Of a stretch of DNA of 64,000 nucleotides, positions 1 through 8,588 are shown in pieces. The position numbers and the translations under genes are program-made. The notes under the pieces are model-generated. The model saw nothing but the letters and a program-made list of their open reading frames with translations, did not search any database and was not told the origin of the DNA. How positions within the stretch are numbered: position 1 is the stretch's first letter; every line of letters begins with the position of its first letter. Source of the stretch: an uncultured Granulosicoccaceae bacterium (GTDB lineage: Bacteria > Pseudomonadota > Gammaproteobacteria > CALCKW01); assembly GCA_937965695.1 (NCBI GenBank), contig CALCKW010000024.1, positions 62,001-126,000 of the forward strand. Direction: 5' to 3'.

Positions 1-657
1 GTCCACATCTTCAACACTGGCGACACCTGTTTTCACCAAATGGATCGCCTCACGCCATACTGCAGCCTGTAGCCTGTTGGCCACGTGACCCGGTACTTCT
101 CGCTCAACCCGAATCGTGACTTTTCCAACACCCGCATAGAAGTCCTCGGCATCCCCCACCACACCTTCATCCGTGGCAGCATTTCCCATCACTTCGACCA
201 GTGGAATGAGGTGCGGAGGGTTAAAGGGGTGTCCGAGCACTAGACGAGCTGGATTCTTCCAGCCTGCCTGCAATTCGCTGAGCGTCAGGCCAGACGCGGA
301 ACTTGCAATCACCGCATGGGTCTCGACGGATTCTTCTATTTCGGCATAGAGTGCGTGTTTTATGGATAACTGTTCAGGCACACTCTCTTGGATAAAAATT
401 GCACTTTTGACGGCAACAACGGCATTCGTATGAAAACTCAATCCGTCAAGATTGGCAAATTCAGTTAATCCCAGTGCCTCAAGCGTTGGCCACGCATCGT
501 GTATATAGTCACGCACTTTTGCCTCTGCGCTGGCGTCTGGATCGTATACGGCGACCGTATGGCCAGCAGCTAAAAACAGCGCTGTCCAACTAGCGCCAAT
601 AACTCCTGCACCAAGAACTGCAGTGTGCCGACTTGAAATTGGTTGATTTAATGGCAT
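1..657 (-). CDS. lcdH: L-carnitine dehydrogenase / 3-hydroxyacyl-CoA dehydrogenase family (3' part missing)
   Basis: Only the first 219 residues are inside the window; the gene runs off the left edge. Translation of the minus strand gives an N-terminal Rossmann fold with the dinucleotide motif GAGVIG and, near residue 140, the motif HPFNPP, which is typical of 3-hydroxyacyl-CoA dehydrogenases and of L-carnitine 3-dehydrogenase. The expected reaction is NAD-dependent oxidation of a 3-hydroxy acid to the 3-keto acid. The ATG overlaps the stop of the upstream dehydrogenase as TAATG, so the two are translationally coupled. The carnitine assignment is inferred from the nearby BKACE gene and the quaternary-amine genes; a general 3-hydroxybutyryl-CoA dehydrogenase remains possible because the C-terminal domain cannot be seen. 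Confidence 0.75.
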   Translation of the reverse strand, partial: MPLNQPISSRHTAVLGAGVIGASWTALFLAAGHTVAVYDPDASAEAKVRDYIHDAWPTLEALGLTEFANLDGLSFHTNAVVAVKSAIFIQESVPEQLSIKHALYAEIEESVETHAVIASSASGLTLSELQAGWKNPARLVLGHPFNPPHLIPLVEVMGNAATDEGVVGDAEDFYAGVGKVTIRVEREVPGHVANRLQAAVWREAIHLVKTGVASVEDVD

Positions 658-1418
658 TAGAATAATCCAGGTTGCAAGGGAGAAGCGGCTGTCATGCCGC
701 CATCGAGAGTTATGCACTGGCCACTGAGATAAGCGGACTGCGCACCGGCCAGCCAAGCGACGGCATTGGCGACATCATCTGGTTGGCCAAAACGACCGAC
801 AGGGTGCCGCGCAAGCGCATCATCTATTGCCGCTTGCGGGTTTTCAGCCAATGCAAAACCCTCTTCCGCCATCGCGGTCATTATCCAACCCGGACTAATG
901 GCATTACACCGCACCAACGGTCCGTGATCGACAGCGATAGAACGCGTGAGCCCGTGTACAAAGGCTTTAGATGCGTTATACAAACCCATACTCGGGTCTG
1001 CGACCACCCCGGAGATAGAGCCAATATTGATAATATTCCCACCGTGCTGCTGCATTTGAGGCAACACCGCGCGGCACATATTGAACACACCGCGACAATT
1101 GACGCCTACAACCAAATCCCAGTCTGTGTCGTTACTGTCTGCAACAGTTTTCTCAACCTGAACACCGGCATTATTCACTAACAAAGTAGTCGCGCCAAAA
1201 ACAGCTGTGGCTTTTGCAACAAGTGCTTTGACCTGTGCTGGGTCCGCAACATCCGCCTGTACCCAGTGCGCTGATGCTGGCCAGTCTTCAGGCATTTTGC
1301 TTCGTCCACAGCTGAGTACTTGGGCACCGTCAGCGAGCAAGCGCTCGACAATTGCACGCCCAATACCACGCGCACCGCCAGTGACTATGGCTCGATGAGC
1401 CGTGCTTGGTTTATCCAT
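657..1418 (-). CDS. Short-chain dehydrogenase/reductase (SDR), catabolic cluster
   Basis: A 253-residue classical SDR with cofactor motif TGGARGIG (residues 13-20), NNAG (82-85), catalytic Ser134, Tyr147 and Lys151 (YNASK), and the usual C-terminal SGQ..LDGG segment. It should oxidise or reduce a hydroxyl/keto group with NAD(P)H in the cytoplasm. Its stop overlaps the start of the carnitine-dehydrogenase-like gene by one base, and 122 bases separate it from the BKACE gene upstream. The substrate cannot be read from the sequence; the context suggests a hydroxy-betaine or its degradation product. FabG itself is encoded elsewhere in the window, so this is a catabolic paralogue. Confidence 0.85.
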   Translation of the reverse strand: MDKPSTAHRAIVTGGARGIGRAIVERLLADGAQVLSCGRSKMPEDWPASAHWVQADVADPAQVKALVAKATAVFGATTLLVNNAGVQVEKTVADSNDTDWDLVVGVNCRGVFNMCRAVLPQMQQHGGNIINIGSISGVVADPSMGLYNASKAFVHGLTRSIAVDHGPLVRCNAISPGWIMTAMAEEGFALAENPQAAIDDALARHPVGRFGQPDDVANAVAWLAGAQSAYLSGQCITLDGGMTAASPLQPGLF

Positions 1419-1540
1419 AATGACTCGCTTTAATATTGGATAAAAATTAAGCGCTAAAAGGGAATGGCAGAGTAGCCAGCACTCAAGAAGTTTAAAAGCC
1501 CGGCAACGCTATTCCTTCGAATAACAGCCCTTGAAAACGT

Positions 1541-2470
1541 TTAAAAACTCACCTGATCACCGCCTTTCAAGCCAAGCCGCTTGCGCGCTTGCTCAGGTGT
1601 GGCCACTTGGTGGCCTAGCGCTTCAATGATTGAGCGAATTTTCTTCACCTGCTGGGCATTGGAGACAGCCTTTTCACCCGGTCCAATGTAGAGGCTATCC
1701 TCAAGGCCTACGCGCAGATTCCCGCCCATCAACGCAGATTGCGTAGCAAAATTCATTTGGTGGCGTCCAGCTGCTAACACCGACCATTCAAACTGGTCAC
1801 CAAATAGTTTTTTTGCTGTATTGAGCATAAACATCATGTTCTCTAATTCAGCTCCGATACCGCCCAAGATGCCAAACACCATCTGGATAAAAAAAGGTCC
1901 TTTGACCCAACCCTGATCGACAACCCAAGCGAGGTTGTAGAGATGCCCCAAGTCGTAACACTCGAATTCAAAGCGCGTGCCGTGGCCCTCACCCAGCTCT
2001 TTCATCACGTATTCAATATCACCGAAAGTGTTGCGAAAAATAAAGTCTTTGGTCATCTCAAGAAACTCAGGCTCCCAAGTATGCTTCCATTCGGTGTACT
2101 TCTCTTTCATGGGAAAAATTCCGAAGTTGATGGAACCCATGTTGAGGGATGCCATCTCAGGGCTTGCACGCACAGCCGCGCGTAAGCGCTCTTCCCTTGT
2201 CATGCCAAGCCCGCCTCCCGTAGAAACATTGATCACCGCATCAGTCGACTGCTTTATCTGAGGTAAAAACTGCATAAACAAATCGGGAGATGGGTCAGGC
2301 TTTCCAGTTGCTGGGTCACGGGCATGTAAATGGATAATGGATGCACCTGCCTCTGCCGCCTCAATGCTCGCCGTGGCGATTTGTTGTGGGGTAATCGGCA
2401 AGTGATCCGACATGGTAGGCGTGTGAATACCACCTGTGGGCGCGCACGTGATAATGACGGGTTTATTCAT
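1541..2470 (-). CDS. Beta-keto acid cleavage enzyme (BKACE, DUF849 family)
   Basis: A 309-residue zinc enzyme of the BKACE (3-keto-5-aminohexanoate cleavage) family. The start TCAPTGG, the zinc motif HLHARD near residues 47-52, NVSTGGG near 81-87, and the late GLEDSLYIGPGE block are all characteristic. Members condense a 3-keto acid with acetyl-CoA and cleave it to acetoacetate plus a shortened CoA thioester; the carnitine-pathway member converts 3-dehydrocarnitine to betainyl-CoA. It lies ten bases after an SDR gene and one gene before a second SDR and a carnitine-dehydrogenase-like enzyme, which supports a role right after oxidation of a 3-hydroxy acid. The start is ATG with a GAGG site eight bases upstream. 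The true keto acid is inferred, not shown. Confidence 0.9.
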   Translation of the reverse strand: MNKPVIITCAPTGGIHTPTMSDHLPITPQQIATASIEAAEAGASIIHLHARDPATGKPDPSPDLFMQFLPQIKQSTDAVINVSTGGGLGMTREERLRAAVRASPEMASLNMGSINFGIFPMKEKYTEWKHTWEPEFLEMTKDFIFRNTFGDIEYVMKELGEGHGTRFEFECYDLGHLYNLAWVVDQGWVKGPFFIQMVFGILGGIGAELENMMFMLNTAKKLFGDQFEWSVLAAGRHQMNFATQSALMGGNLRVGLEDSLYIGPGEKAVSNAQQVKKIRSIIEALGHQVATPEQARKRLGLKGGDQVSF

Positions 2471-2480
2471 TTTTTCAGCC

Positions 2481-3281
2481 TCAGAGTTTCATTTGCTGTA
2501 CTTGAGCGGAAAGCCCACCATCGAGAACCCACAACTGCCCAGAGGCGTAACGAGCTTCATCAGAGGCCAACCAGTTGACCAAATTTGCAACATCATCCGG
2601 TGTGCCATAGTTGCGGGTTGGGTGCACGTCGCGTACTGCTTGCTGCAAGCTTGCGATGTCACCGCCGGAACCACCGGATCCATCGCCGTTAAAAAAGCTC
2701 TGCAACATGGGTGTGTCGATGTATCCCGGACAGATTGCATTGACTCTTATGCCTTCGGGGCTATGGTCGCATGCCATGGCCTTGGTTAAGGCATGCACCG
2801 CGCCTTTGCTGGCACAGTAGGCGGCTAAGCCTGGGTCGGCGATGAACCCATCGTAGGATCCAAAATTGACTATCGATGCTGTCTTGCCGTCACCAGCCGC
2901 ATGGCGCATCAGAGGTAGAGCATATTTACTGCAAAGAAAGGTGCCTGTGACGTTGACAGCAAAACTGCGATTCCACTCCTCCAAGCTTGTGTCTTCAATC
3001 GTCTTTTCGATTTCAATACCCGCGGCGTTAACAAGAATATCGAGCTTGCCGTGTTGCTTTTGCACATGAGCCATTGCAGCCCTTGCGTCATCTTCACAGG
3101 CTACATCCAATGTCAAGAATTTGCTGCCGTCGTCATTGTGTTGCTGCAAAGAGCCCGCAGGGTTAATGTCAGCTGCATAAACGGTAGCGCCTTCACGGAT
3201 GAAACGCGCACAGATTGCGCGTCCAATGCCGCCGCGACCACCAGTGACCAACGCCACTTTAGCTGCCAATATTCCACTCAT
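2481..3281 (-). CDS. Second SDR of the catabolic cluster
   Basis: A 266-residue classical SDR: TGGRGGIG (13-20), VNAAG (84-88), Ser142, Tyr155 and Lys159 (YCASK), and a C-terminal SGQLWVLDGG. It is clearly a paralogue of the SDR at 657-1418 but not a recent duplicate. A glycine-rich SGGSGG segment sits in the substrate-loop region near residue 205. It stands between the sulfatase gene (41-base gap) and the BKACE gene (10-base gap), so all three are probably on one transcript. Its place after a sulfatase suggests it oxidises the alcohol released by desulfation; that is inference. Confidence 0.87.
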   Translation of the reverse strand: MSGILAAKVALVTGGRGGIGRAICARFIREGATVYAADINPAGSLQQHNDDGSKFLTLDVACEDDARAAMAHVQKQHGKLDILVNAAGIEIEKTIEDTSLEEWNRSFAVNVTGTFLCSKYALPLMRHAAGDGKTASIVNFGSYDGFIADPGLAAYCASKGAVHALTKAMACDHSPEGIRVNAICPGYIDTPMLQSFFNGDGSGGSGGDIASLQQAVRDVHPTRNYGTPDDVANLVNWLASDEARYASGQLWVLDGGLSAQVQQMKL

Positions 3282-3322
3282 TATTTGACTACCTCTACCT
3301 TGTTTGTATCGCCTTCGTCTGA

Positions 3323-4891
3323 CTAGCCTGATCGCTTCGTTCTACGTGCTTCGGCTAGTTCTAAGGACGGGTAACGCTTGCTCTTCGCCGCCTCAGTCCA
3401 ATCCATGTGGTTGCGTACAAATTCCTGACTCGCGTCTCGTTTGGGCTGGTAATCCCAAGACGTCAGTGCGCCACATTCCATCGCGGCATGGATAGCTCGG
3501 CGCTGACGCTGAGTTGCAACTATATGTTCCCGCAATGTATCTGCCTGCCAATGCATTGCAGCTTGTTTTGCAAACGTTTGTTCAATCGCTTGAAATTCCG
3601 GTTTTCCCACTAGATTTTTTTGTTCCAACGGGTCATCCGCGAGATTGAATAACTGGGCTGGGTCGGACTCACAATGGATATATTTGTAGTCGCCCTTGCG
3701 AATCATCAGCAGTGGATGACTGGCACATTCAGCACAATACTCTGCATAGATCGAGCGGTTTTGCAGTTGATGCGGCTGTCCAGTCAGAGCTGGCCACAAG
3801 GAACTCCCGTGCACTGGCATACCCATGCTTGGCTTTTCCTCCGTTCCGCTAGCGGCAATATCCACGAGGCTTGGCAATAAATCGACCAAGGAAACAGGGT
3901 CTGGGCATTGGCCCTGCACAACGTTAGGACCTCCGATAATAAGCGGAACCCGAGCCGAGTGCTCAAACAGATTCATCTTATACCAGAGCCCGCGCTCGCC
4001 TAACATATCACCATGATCAGAGGTGACAATCACGACCGTATTGTCATACAAATCGGCCTCTTTAAGCGTGCGAATAAGAGCGCCAACCTGGTGATCAAAA
4101 TAACTCACATTGGCAAAGTAGGCACGTCGGGCCCTCAGTACTTGCTCTTCGGTCACTCTGACGGTATCAGCCTGTATGCCACGACGTAGTCGCTGTGTAT
4201 GCGGGTCATAACCAAGTACTGATTCTGGCAAAGGAATATCTGCACCTTCATATAAATCCCACCACTCAGGCCTAGCCACGTAGGGGTCGTGTGGGTGAAT
4301 GAAACTTGCCACCATGGCAAAAGGCTCATCGCCTTGCATCGCATACTCAAACAATCGGCGCCGCGCATAAAATAGAGTTTCCTCGTCATACTCGATCTGG
4401 AATGTTGTCGCGGCGACGCCCGACTCTCGTACCACATCCATGTTGTGGTACCACTTATCTATACGCTCGTCGGGCATTTCCCAATCGGGTGTCCATGCAT
4501 GATCTGCCGGGTAGATATCCGTTGTCAGTCGCTCTTCAAAACCATGCATTTGGTCGGGGCCGATGAAGTGCATTTTTCCGGAGAGACAAGTTTTATAACC
4601 CATTTGCCGGAGGTAATGGGCGAAAGTGGGCACCGTCGCGGGAAATTCACTGGCGTTGTCATAGGCGGCAATGCGGCTGACCCATTGGCCTGACATCAGC
4701 GAAAAGCGCGACGGCGCGCACAACGGAGAATTGCAGTAGGCTGCGTCAAAGCGCATACCACGTGCTGCCAACTCATCCATGTGCGGTGTCTTGACTACAT
4801 CGTGGCCATAGGTGCCTGTAAACTGTGGCGCCAACTGATCCGCCATGATCAACAAGATATTCGGTGCGGTAGTAAAACCCTGATCATTCAT
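3323..4891 (-). CDS. betC: Choline-sulfatase-type sulfatase
   Basis: A 522-residue type I sulfatase. Cys58 in CAPSR (58-62) is the site converted to formylglycine; an early metal Asp is at residue 18, and TSDHGDMLGERG follows near residue 290. The C-terminal part, with HIVATQRQRR and a WDYQP..DAS stretch, matches the choline-sulfatase C-terminal domain, so this is BetC-like rather than an arylsulfatase. The enzyme hydrolyses a sulfate ester, classically choline-O-sulfate, in the cytoplasm (no signal peptide seen). It overlaps the Rieske gene upstream by four bases. The usual partners betI, betB and betA are absent, and 3-hydroxy-acid and BKACE genes take their place, so the natural substrate may differ from choline sulfate. 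Confidence 0.88.
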   Translation of the reverse strand: MNDQGFTTAPNILLIMADQLAPQFTGTYGHDVVKTPHMDELAARGMRFDAAYCNSPLCAPSRFSLMSGQWVSRIAAYDNASEFPATVPTFAHYLRQMGYKTCLSGKMHFIGPDQMHGFEERLTTDIYPADHAWTPDWEMPDERIDKWYHNMDVVRESGVAATTFQIEYDEETLFYARRRLFEYAMQGDEPFAMVASFIHPHDPYVARPEWWDLYEGADIPLPESVLGYDPHTQRLRRGIQADTVRVTEEQVLRARRAYFANVSYFDHQVGALIRTLKEADLYDNTVVIVTSDHGDMLGERGLWYKMNLFEHSARVPLIIGGPNVVQGQCPDPVSLVDLLPSLVDIAASGTEEKPSMGMPVHGSSLWPALTGQPHQLQNRSIYAEYCAECASHPLLMIRKGDYKYIHCESDPAQLFNLADDPLEQKNLVGKPEFQAIEQTFAKQAAMHWQADTLREHIVATQRQRRAIHAAMECGALTSWDYQPKRDASQEFVRNHMDWTEAAKSKRYPSLELAEARRTKRSG

Positions 4892-6027
4892 CGCTGCACC
4901 TGCGCATAGCTATCGAGTACGAGCCCATGAAAGTGATGAACAGCATGCTCTGACTTGCCCGAGCCTTCTGGGTCATTGACGATACGTCCTTGGTCAAAGG
5001 CGGGCGTGTGCATGCCACGCTGCACACTCTCTACAAGGTTTATGTCCTCGACTTGCAATACATCATTGAGATAACGGATGGCATCCAATTCCATCTCATC
5101 GGGCTCAGTTGTTTCTAAGAAGAAATCGTAGGTTTCGAGGGTACGATCTGGGCCTATAGGAATAATATTTAGAACGATCATGCTGGAACGCCCAGGATAG
5201 CGCATCAAACAGGTTGTTGGCCAAAGCCACCACACGGCGTGAGTACGCACCGTCGCCTTTGAAACATCGTAGGCACTGTTGTTGCCCTGCCCTGCATCTG
5301 CCATGTGACTTGAATAAATACCGTGTGTGGTGACTTTGTAGGTATCCATGTCCACCAGATCACAGAAGTCTTTGTGAGCCACAGGGCAGTGATAACATTC
5401 CAAAAAATTATCGACGACATTTTTCCAATTGGATTTGATGTCATAACTTAAACGGTGGCCAAAAGTTAAAGACGAAACATCCGGTGCCCAACGCATAATT
5501 TCATCAGCTAACTCCCCGCTCTGAACTGACAGTTCTACAGCGTTGGGGTCAAGATTGACATAGACAAAACCGCAAAACTCTTCCACCTTGACTGCCGCGA
5601 GGCAGATGTCAGCCAAATTAAAATCAGGCAGATTTTCTGTGTGAGGTGCACGGATTAATTGCCCGTCGAGCTTGTACGTCCAAGCGTGGTAGGGGCACAT
5701 AATTTTGCTGACTTTGCCCTCACCGGTTAGCAGCTCATGTGCTCGATGCTGGCAAACGTTGTAGAACGCGCGCAGCTCGCCTGATTTATCTCGCACTATG
5801 GCAATCGGTTGACCTGCAACCTGTGTGGTCACAAAGCTACCCGGCTCTCGCAGTTTTTCCAGATGGCAAACCCATTGCCACGTGCGCGAAAGGACTGCAT
5901 TTAGGTCGACGTCAAACCAAGCAGCTTCGGTATAGGCTTCAGCACGCAGCGAGTGGCTGCGTGCAGGGTCGCGATGGTAGCCCTGCTTAATCTGTTCAAA
6001 ATTGGCTTTGTCGTTTTTAGGCAGCAT
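4888..6027 (-). CDS. Rieske non-haem iron oxygenase, quaternary-amine group (GbcA/CntA-like)
   Basis: From the chosen ATG the protein has 379 residues. The Rieske [2Fe-2S] ligands are Cys92, His94, Cys111 and His114; the mononuclear iron site shows His213 and His218 in the motif LECYHC..AH. Glu210 stands where many Rieske oxygenases have the bridging Asp, as in carnitine oxygenase CntA and glycine-betaine demethylase GbcA. It should hydroxylate an N-methyl or adjacent carbon of a quaternary amine. The start at 6027 is preferred over a GTG at 6087 because a GGAGA site lies eight bases before it and nothing like it precedes the GTG. No reductase partner (GbcB/CntB) is encoded here, so electrons must come from elsewhere. 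The stop overlaps the sulfatase start. Confidence 0.87.
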   Translation of the reverse strand: MLPKNDKANFEQIKQGYHRDPARSHSLRAEAYTEAAWFDVDLNAVLSRTWQWVCHLEKLREPGSFVTTQVAGQPIAIVRDKSGELRAFYNVCQHRAHELLTGEGKVSKIMCPYHAWTYKLDGQLIRAPHTENLPDFNLADICLAAVKVEEFCGFVYVNLDPNAVELSVQSGELADEIMRWAPDVSSLTFGHRLSYDIKSNWKNVVDNFLECYHCPVAHKDFCDLVDMDTYKVTTHGIYSSHMADAGQGNNSAYDVSKATVRTHAVWWLWPTTCLMRYPGRSSMIVLNIIPIGPDRTLETYDFFLETTEPDEMELDAIRYLNDVLQVEDINLVESVQRGMHTPAFDQGRIVNDPEGSGKSEHAVHHFHGLVLDSYAQVQR

Positions 6028-6150
6028 CTCGTTTGTCTCCGAATTTAGCAGTGCAACGTCGACTATTTTTCGACGCCCTATGCGCACAAGGTTTTAAGCC
6101 TGTATACCAAGGGCAAGCTGACATACTGCGCCTATTGCGCGCCTTGATCG

Positions 6151-6195
6151 GTAGTTTTTTGGTCAAATACTTGATGTATTTCGACAAAAAACCAC
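6151..6195. promoter_or_regulatory. 45-bp near-perfect palindrome, likely regulator operator
   Basis: Two 20-base arms (6151-6170 and 6176-6195) are inverted copies matching at 16 of 20 positions, with a 5-base spacer. The arms are AT-rich with a six-T/six-A tract. It lies 124-168 bases upstream of the Rieske ATG and 33 bases past the stop of the AraC-type regulator. A terminator for the regulator is possible, but the T-tract is inside the arm and the stem is AT-rich, so an operator for that regulator is the better guess. Confidence 0.55.
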
Positions 6196-6227
6196 GCTGA
6201 CTGTGTGTCTTTCTCAGAAACGACTAT

Positions 6228-7235
6228 TCACACACGGTGCTGTGGCCAAGCCCTGAATTCAAAAGGAACACGACCTTCAACGCGATCTCGCTTTGGCGGT
6301 AGGCCAAATCGCAGCCGATAAGTTCGATTAAAATGAACAATATTGGAAAAGCCGGATGCAACAGCTACCTGCGACAGTGGCAGTGCGGTTTGAGTCACCA
6401 ACCCTCGCGCGCGATCTAAGCGAATATCGCGATAGTACTGTACGGGTGATTTACCGACATAGTCCTTAAAAAGGCGTGCAAGCTGGCGTTGAGAAATACC
6501 AACTTTGCTGCAAAGTTCTACCAATGTCAGCGGGTTTTCAAGATGACGCTCCATCAATGCGATCGCGCTTCGCACTGAACTCGGTGCATCGAGCCCTAAT
6601 GGCTCGGGTGAGCTAGGGCTTTGGGATGTGCTTATTGGTCGTAGGTGCTGATGAAAAACATAGCGCGCTGCCGCATTGGCATGCAACTCACCAACCGTTG
6701 CTACAATGATATGCAGAGCGAAATCGACGGCTGCATTGCCGCCAGCGCAGCTGATACGGTCGCCGTCAAAAACACACAGTTGTTCCGAGCTAATCGTCTC
6801 TGGATATAGCTCAATAAATGCATCCAGGTGTTCGTAATGCACAGTGGCCGACCGGTTTTGGAGTAAACCCGCTTGCGCCAAGATGAAAGCACCCGTGTCA
6901 AGCGCGCCCAGTGTAACTTTACGACGTGACCAATACCGTAATGCGCTAAACATTCCGTCGTCACCGTAAAGTTCAGGCGTCCAACTGGAGGATACAATCA
7001 CTAGGTCGACGGCATCCCGGTCCATGTCTTTTAAGGCGATTGTAGAGATACCCAAACCGTTGCTGGAGACTTGCTCGCTACCTTCTGTTGATATCAGAGA
7101 CCAGGTAAAACGTGGCGTACCAACGAGATAATTGACGGCACGAAAAGCATCGATAAAAGCCATCGTCGCTGCTAAATTAAAATTTGGCGTTACCCATATT
7201 GCTATATGCAGCGCCTGTTGTTTACTACTGATCAA
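6228..7235 (-). CDS. GlxA-type AraC family regulator (GbdR/CdhR-like)
   Basis: A 335-residue regulator with an N-terminal DJ-1/PfpI-like sensor domain (about residues 10-190) and a C-terminal AraC double helix-turn-helix (about 225-325, with GISQRQLARLFKDYVG and VASGFSNIVHFNRTYRLRFG). This architecture is that of GbdR, CdhR and related activators that respond to glycine betaine, dimethylglycine or carnitine. It sits directly upstream of the Rieske-sulfatase-SDR-BKACE series on the same strand and probably activates it. The ligand cannot be read from sequence. The 193-base gap to the next gene contains the palindrome at 6151-6195. Confidence 0.87.
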   Translation of the reverse strand: MISSKQQALHIAIWVTPNFNLAATMAFIDAFRAVNYLVGTPRFTWSLISTEGSEQVSSNGLGISTIALKDMDRDAVDLVIVSSSWTPELYGDDGMFSALRYWSRRKVTLGALDTGAFILAQAGLLQNRSATVHYEHLDAFIELYPETISSEQLCVFDGDRISCAGGNAAVDFALHIIVATVGELHANAAARYVFHQHLRPISTSQSPSSPEPLGLDAPSSVRSAIALMERHLENPLTLVELCSKVGISQRQLARLFKDYVGKSPVQYYRDIRLDRARGLVTQTALPLSQVAVASGFSNIVHFNRTYRLRFGLPPKRDRVEGRVPFEFRAWPQHRV

Positions 7236-7320
7236 CGTGCCATCCCGCCATTCGCCGAGGAGCTGTTCAAACTACCCCATTATTAAATGAGGCAATGAAG
7301 TAGGCCACGAACCTTTGTAC

Positions 7321-7875
7321 TTAACTTGAAGGTGGCAACCAAAATTCGCTAACTAACAGTGGGGCAGCTGCTCCTTCAAAAATCGATGTGCGTCCCCACA
7401 CCTTAACGGGTGCTGAATACAGATGACTCAGCCGAACAAATAAGGCATCGTCACTGGACAATTCGGCAAATCGCTTATCCGCTCTAATTAATTCAGAATT
7501 CGTGATTAACCAACTGTCCAGCGAGGTGTCTTCCAATTGACGTAATTCTTCGAATGGCCCTGTCAGAATCATCTCAGGTAGCAAGGAGCAGGTAAATACC
7601 AAGGGTGTATCACCTTCACAGAGTACCGCTTCTCGGTGCAGCAGGCTGGCACCTTCATCCACCCCAAGTTTAAGCGCGGCCTCCGCACTTGCAAAACACA
7701 TTGTCTGATGCAATAACAGTTCATTTACGGATTGCGAACCGTGGTCGCTCAATTGTTCAATCAGCGAGCCTTCGTGCGATAGCCACTGTTGCAGTGACTC
7801 GGGCGCCCTCATCGGTTCGTTAGCCCACTGGGCTTCAAACAAGGATTGCCACGTATTTTGCGGCAGATCGAACAC
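7321..7875 (-). CDS. ubiC: Chorismate--pyruvate lyase
   Basis: A 184-residue protein matching UbiC throughout: W..HEGSL near residue 31, the Arg81-Glu pair in HREAVL, and Glu177 in LLVSEFWLP at the C-terminus, which correspond to the active-site Arg and Glu of E. coli UbiC. It converts chorismate to 4-hydroxybenzoate and pyruvate, the first committed step of ubiquinone synthesis. The start is GTG at 7875, with AGGA eight bases upstream, one base after the rnhB stop, so the two are co-transcribed. The usual neighbour ubiA is not in the window. Identity is moderate, so the assignment rests on motifs rather than overall similarity. Confidence 0.78.
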   Translation of the reverse strand: MFDLPQNTWQSLFEAQWANEPMRAPESLQQWLSHEGSLIEQLSDHGSQSVNELLLHQTMCFASAEAALKLGVDEGASLLHREAVLCEGDTPLVFTCSLLPEMILTGPFEELRQLEDTSLDSWLITNSELIRADKRFAELSSDDALFVRLSHLYSAPVKVWGRTSIFEGAAAPLLVSEFWLPPSS

Positions 7876-7876
7876 G

Positions 7877-8470
7877 CTAGATTTCCTGCAGCGTCAACTT
7901 GCGTACTGGCCCAAAAGAGCGCCGGTGCTGATCAATAACACCGAATTCGGCCAGTGCATGCATGTGCGCTTTTGTGGGGTAGCCCTTGTGTTTATCAAAA
8001 CCATAGGCGGGGAACTGCTGATGTAACTCGAACATCTGCCGATCGCGTTCCACTTTGGCAAGAATGGATGCTGCTCCAATGCACGCTTCCAAACCATCAC
8101 CACCAACTATCGCTTTAGCAGGCACGTCCAAATCAGGGCAACGATTGCCGTCAACCAGCACGAGATCTGGTCGAACCGTCAGACCTTCTACCGCCCGCTT
8201 CATCGCTAACATAGAAGCCCACAGAATATTGATCTCATCGATCTCGGCCGCACTTGCCTCGGCAATGCACCAAGCCAACGCGTGTTCCACGATCTCTGAG
8301 TAGAGAGCTTCACGTCGTTTAGCACTGAGTTTTTTGGAATCGTTAAGCCCCTCAATGGGACGTGCGGGATCAAGTATCACTGCGGCTGCAACAACGCTTC
8401 CCACCAGTGGCCCACGCCCTGCCTCATCCGTGCCCGCGAAGAGTATTTGTGGCGCAGCGCTGTCAGTCAT
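7877..8470 (-). CDS. rnhB: Ribonuclease HII
   Basis: A 197-residue RNase HII. The active-site acidic residues are visible: Asp15-Glu16 in [10 protein letters not shown], Asp107 in LVLVDG and Asp143 in the SILAKVERD helix. It removes ribonucleotides from DNA and RNA from RNA/DNA hybrids, and cuts 5' of a single ribonucleotide. Length is normal and the start is ATG. It is followed at once by ubiC on the same strand; the usual lpxB-dnaE neighbours are absent. Confidence 0.97.
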   Translation of the reverse strand: MTDSAAPQILFAGTDEAGRGPLVGSVVAAAVILDPARPIEGLNDSKKLSAKRREALYSEIVEHALAWCIAEASAAEIDEINILWASMLAMKRAVEGLTVRPDLVLVDGNRCPDLDVPAKAIVGGDGLEACIGAASILAKVERDRQMFELHQQFPAYGFDKHKGYPTKAHMHALAEFGVIDQHRRSFGPVRKLTLQEI

Positions 8471-8588
8471 AGCTCGATAATCTCAAATTAAAGCGCACAC
8501 TGTACGCCAATCGACCGATTTTAGCAGCGCTTGCACCGCACAAACACATCGCGCATGCTGGACATTCCGTTAGTCACAACAAGTTTCC

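Noticed and set aside
3323..4891. Reading the sulfatase as part of a standard betICBA choline-sulfate operon
   Set aside because: betA, betB and betI are not present; the neighbours are an oxygenase, SDRs and BKACE.
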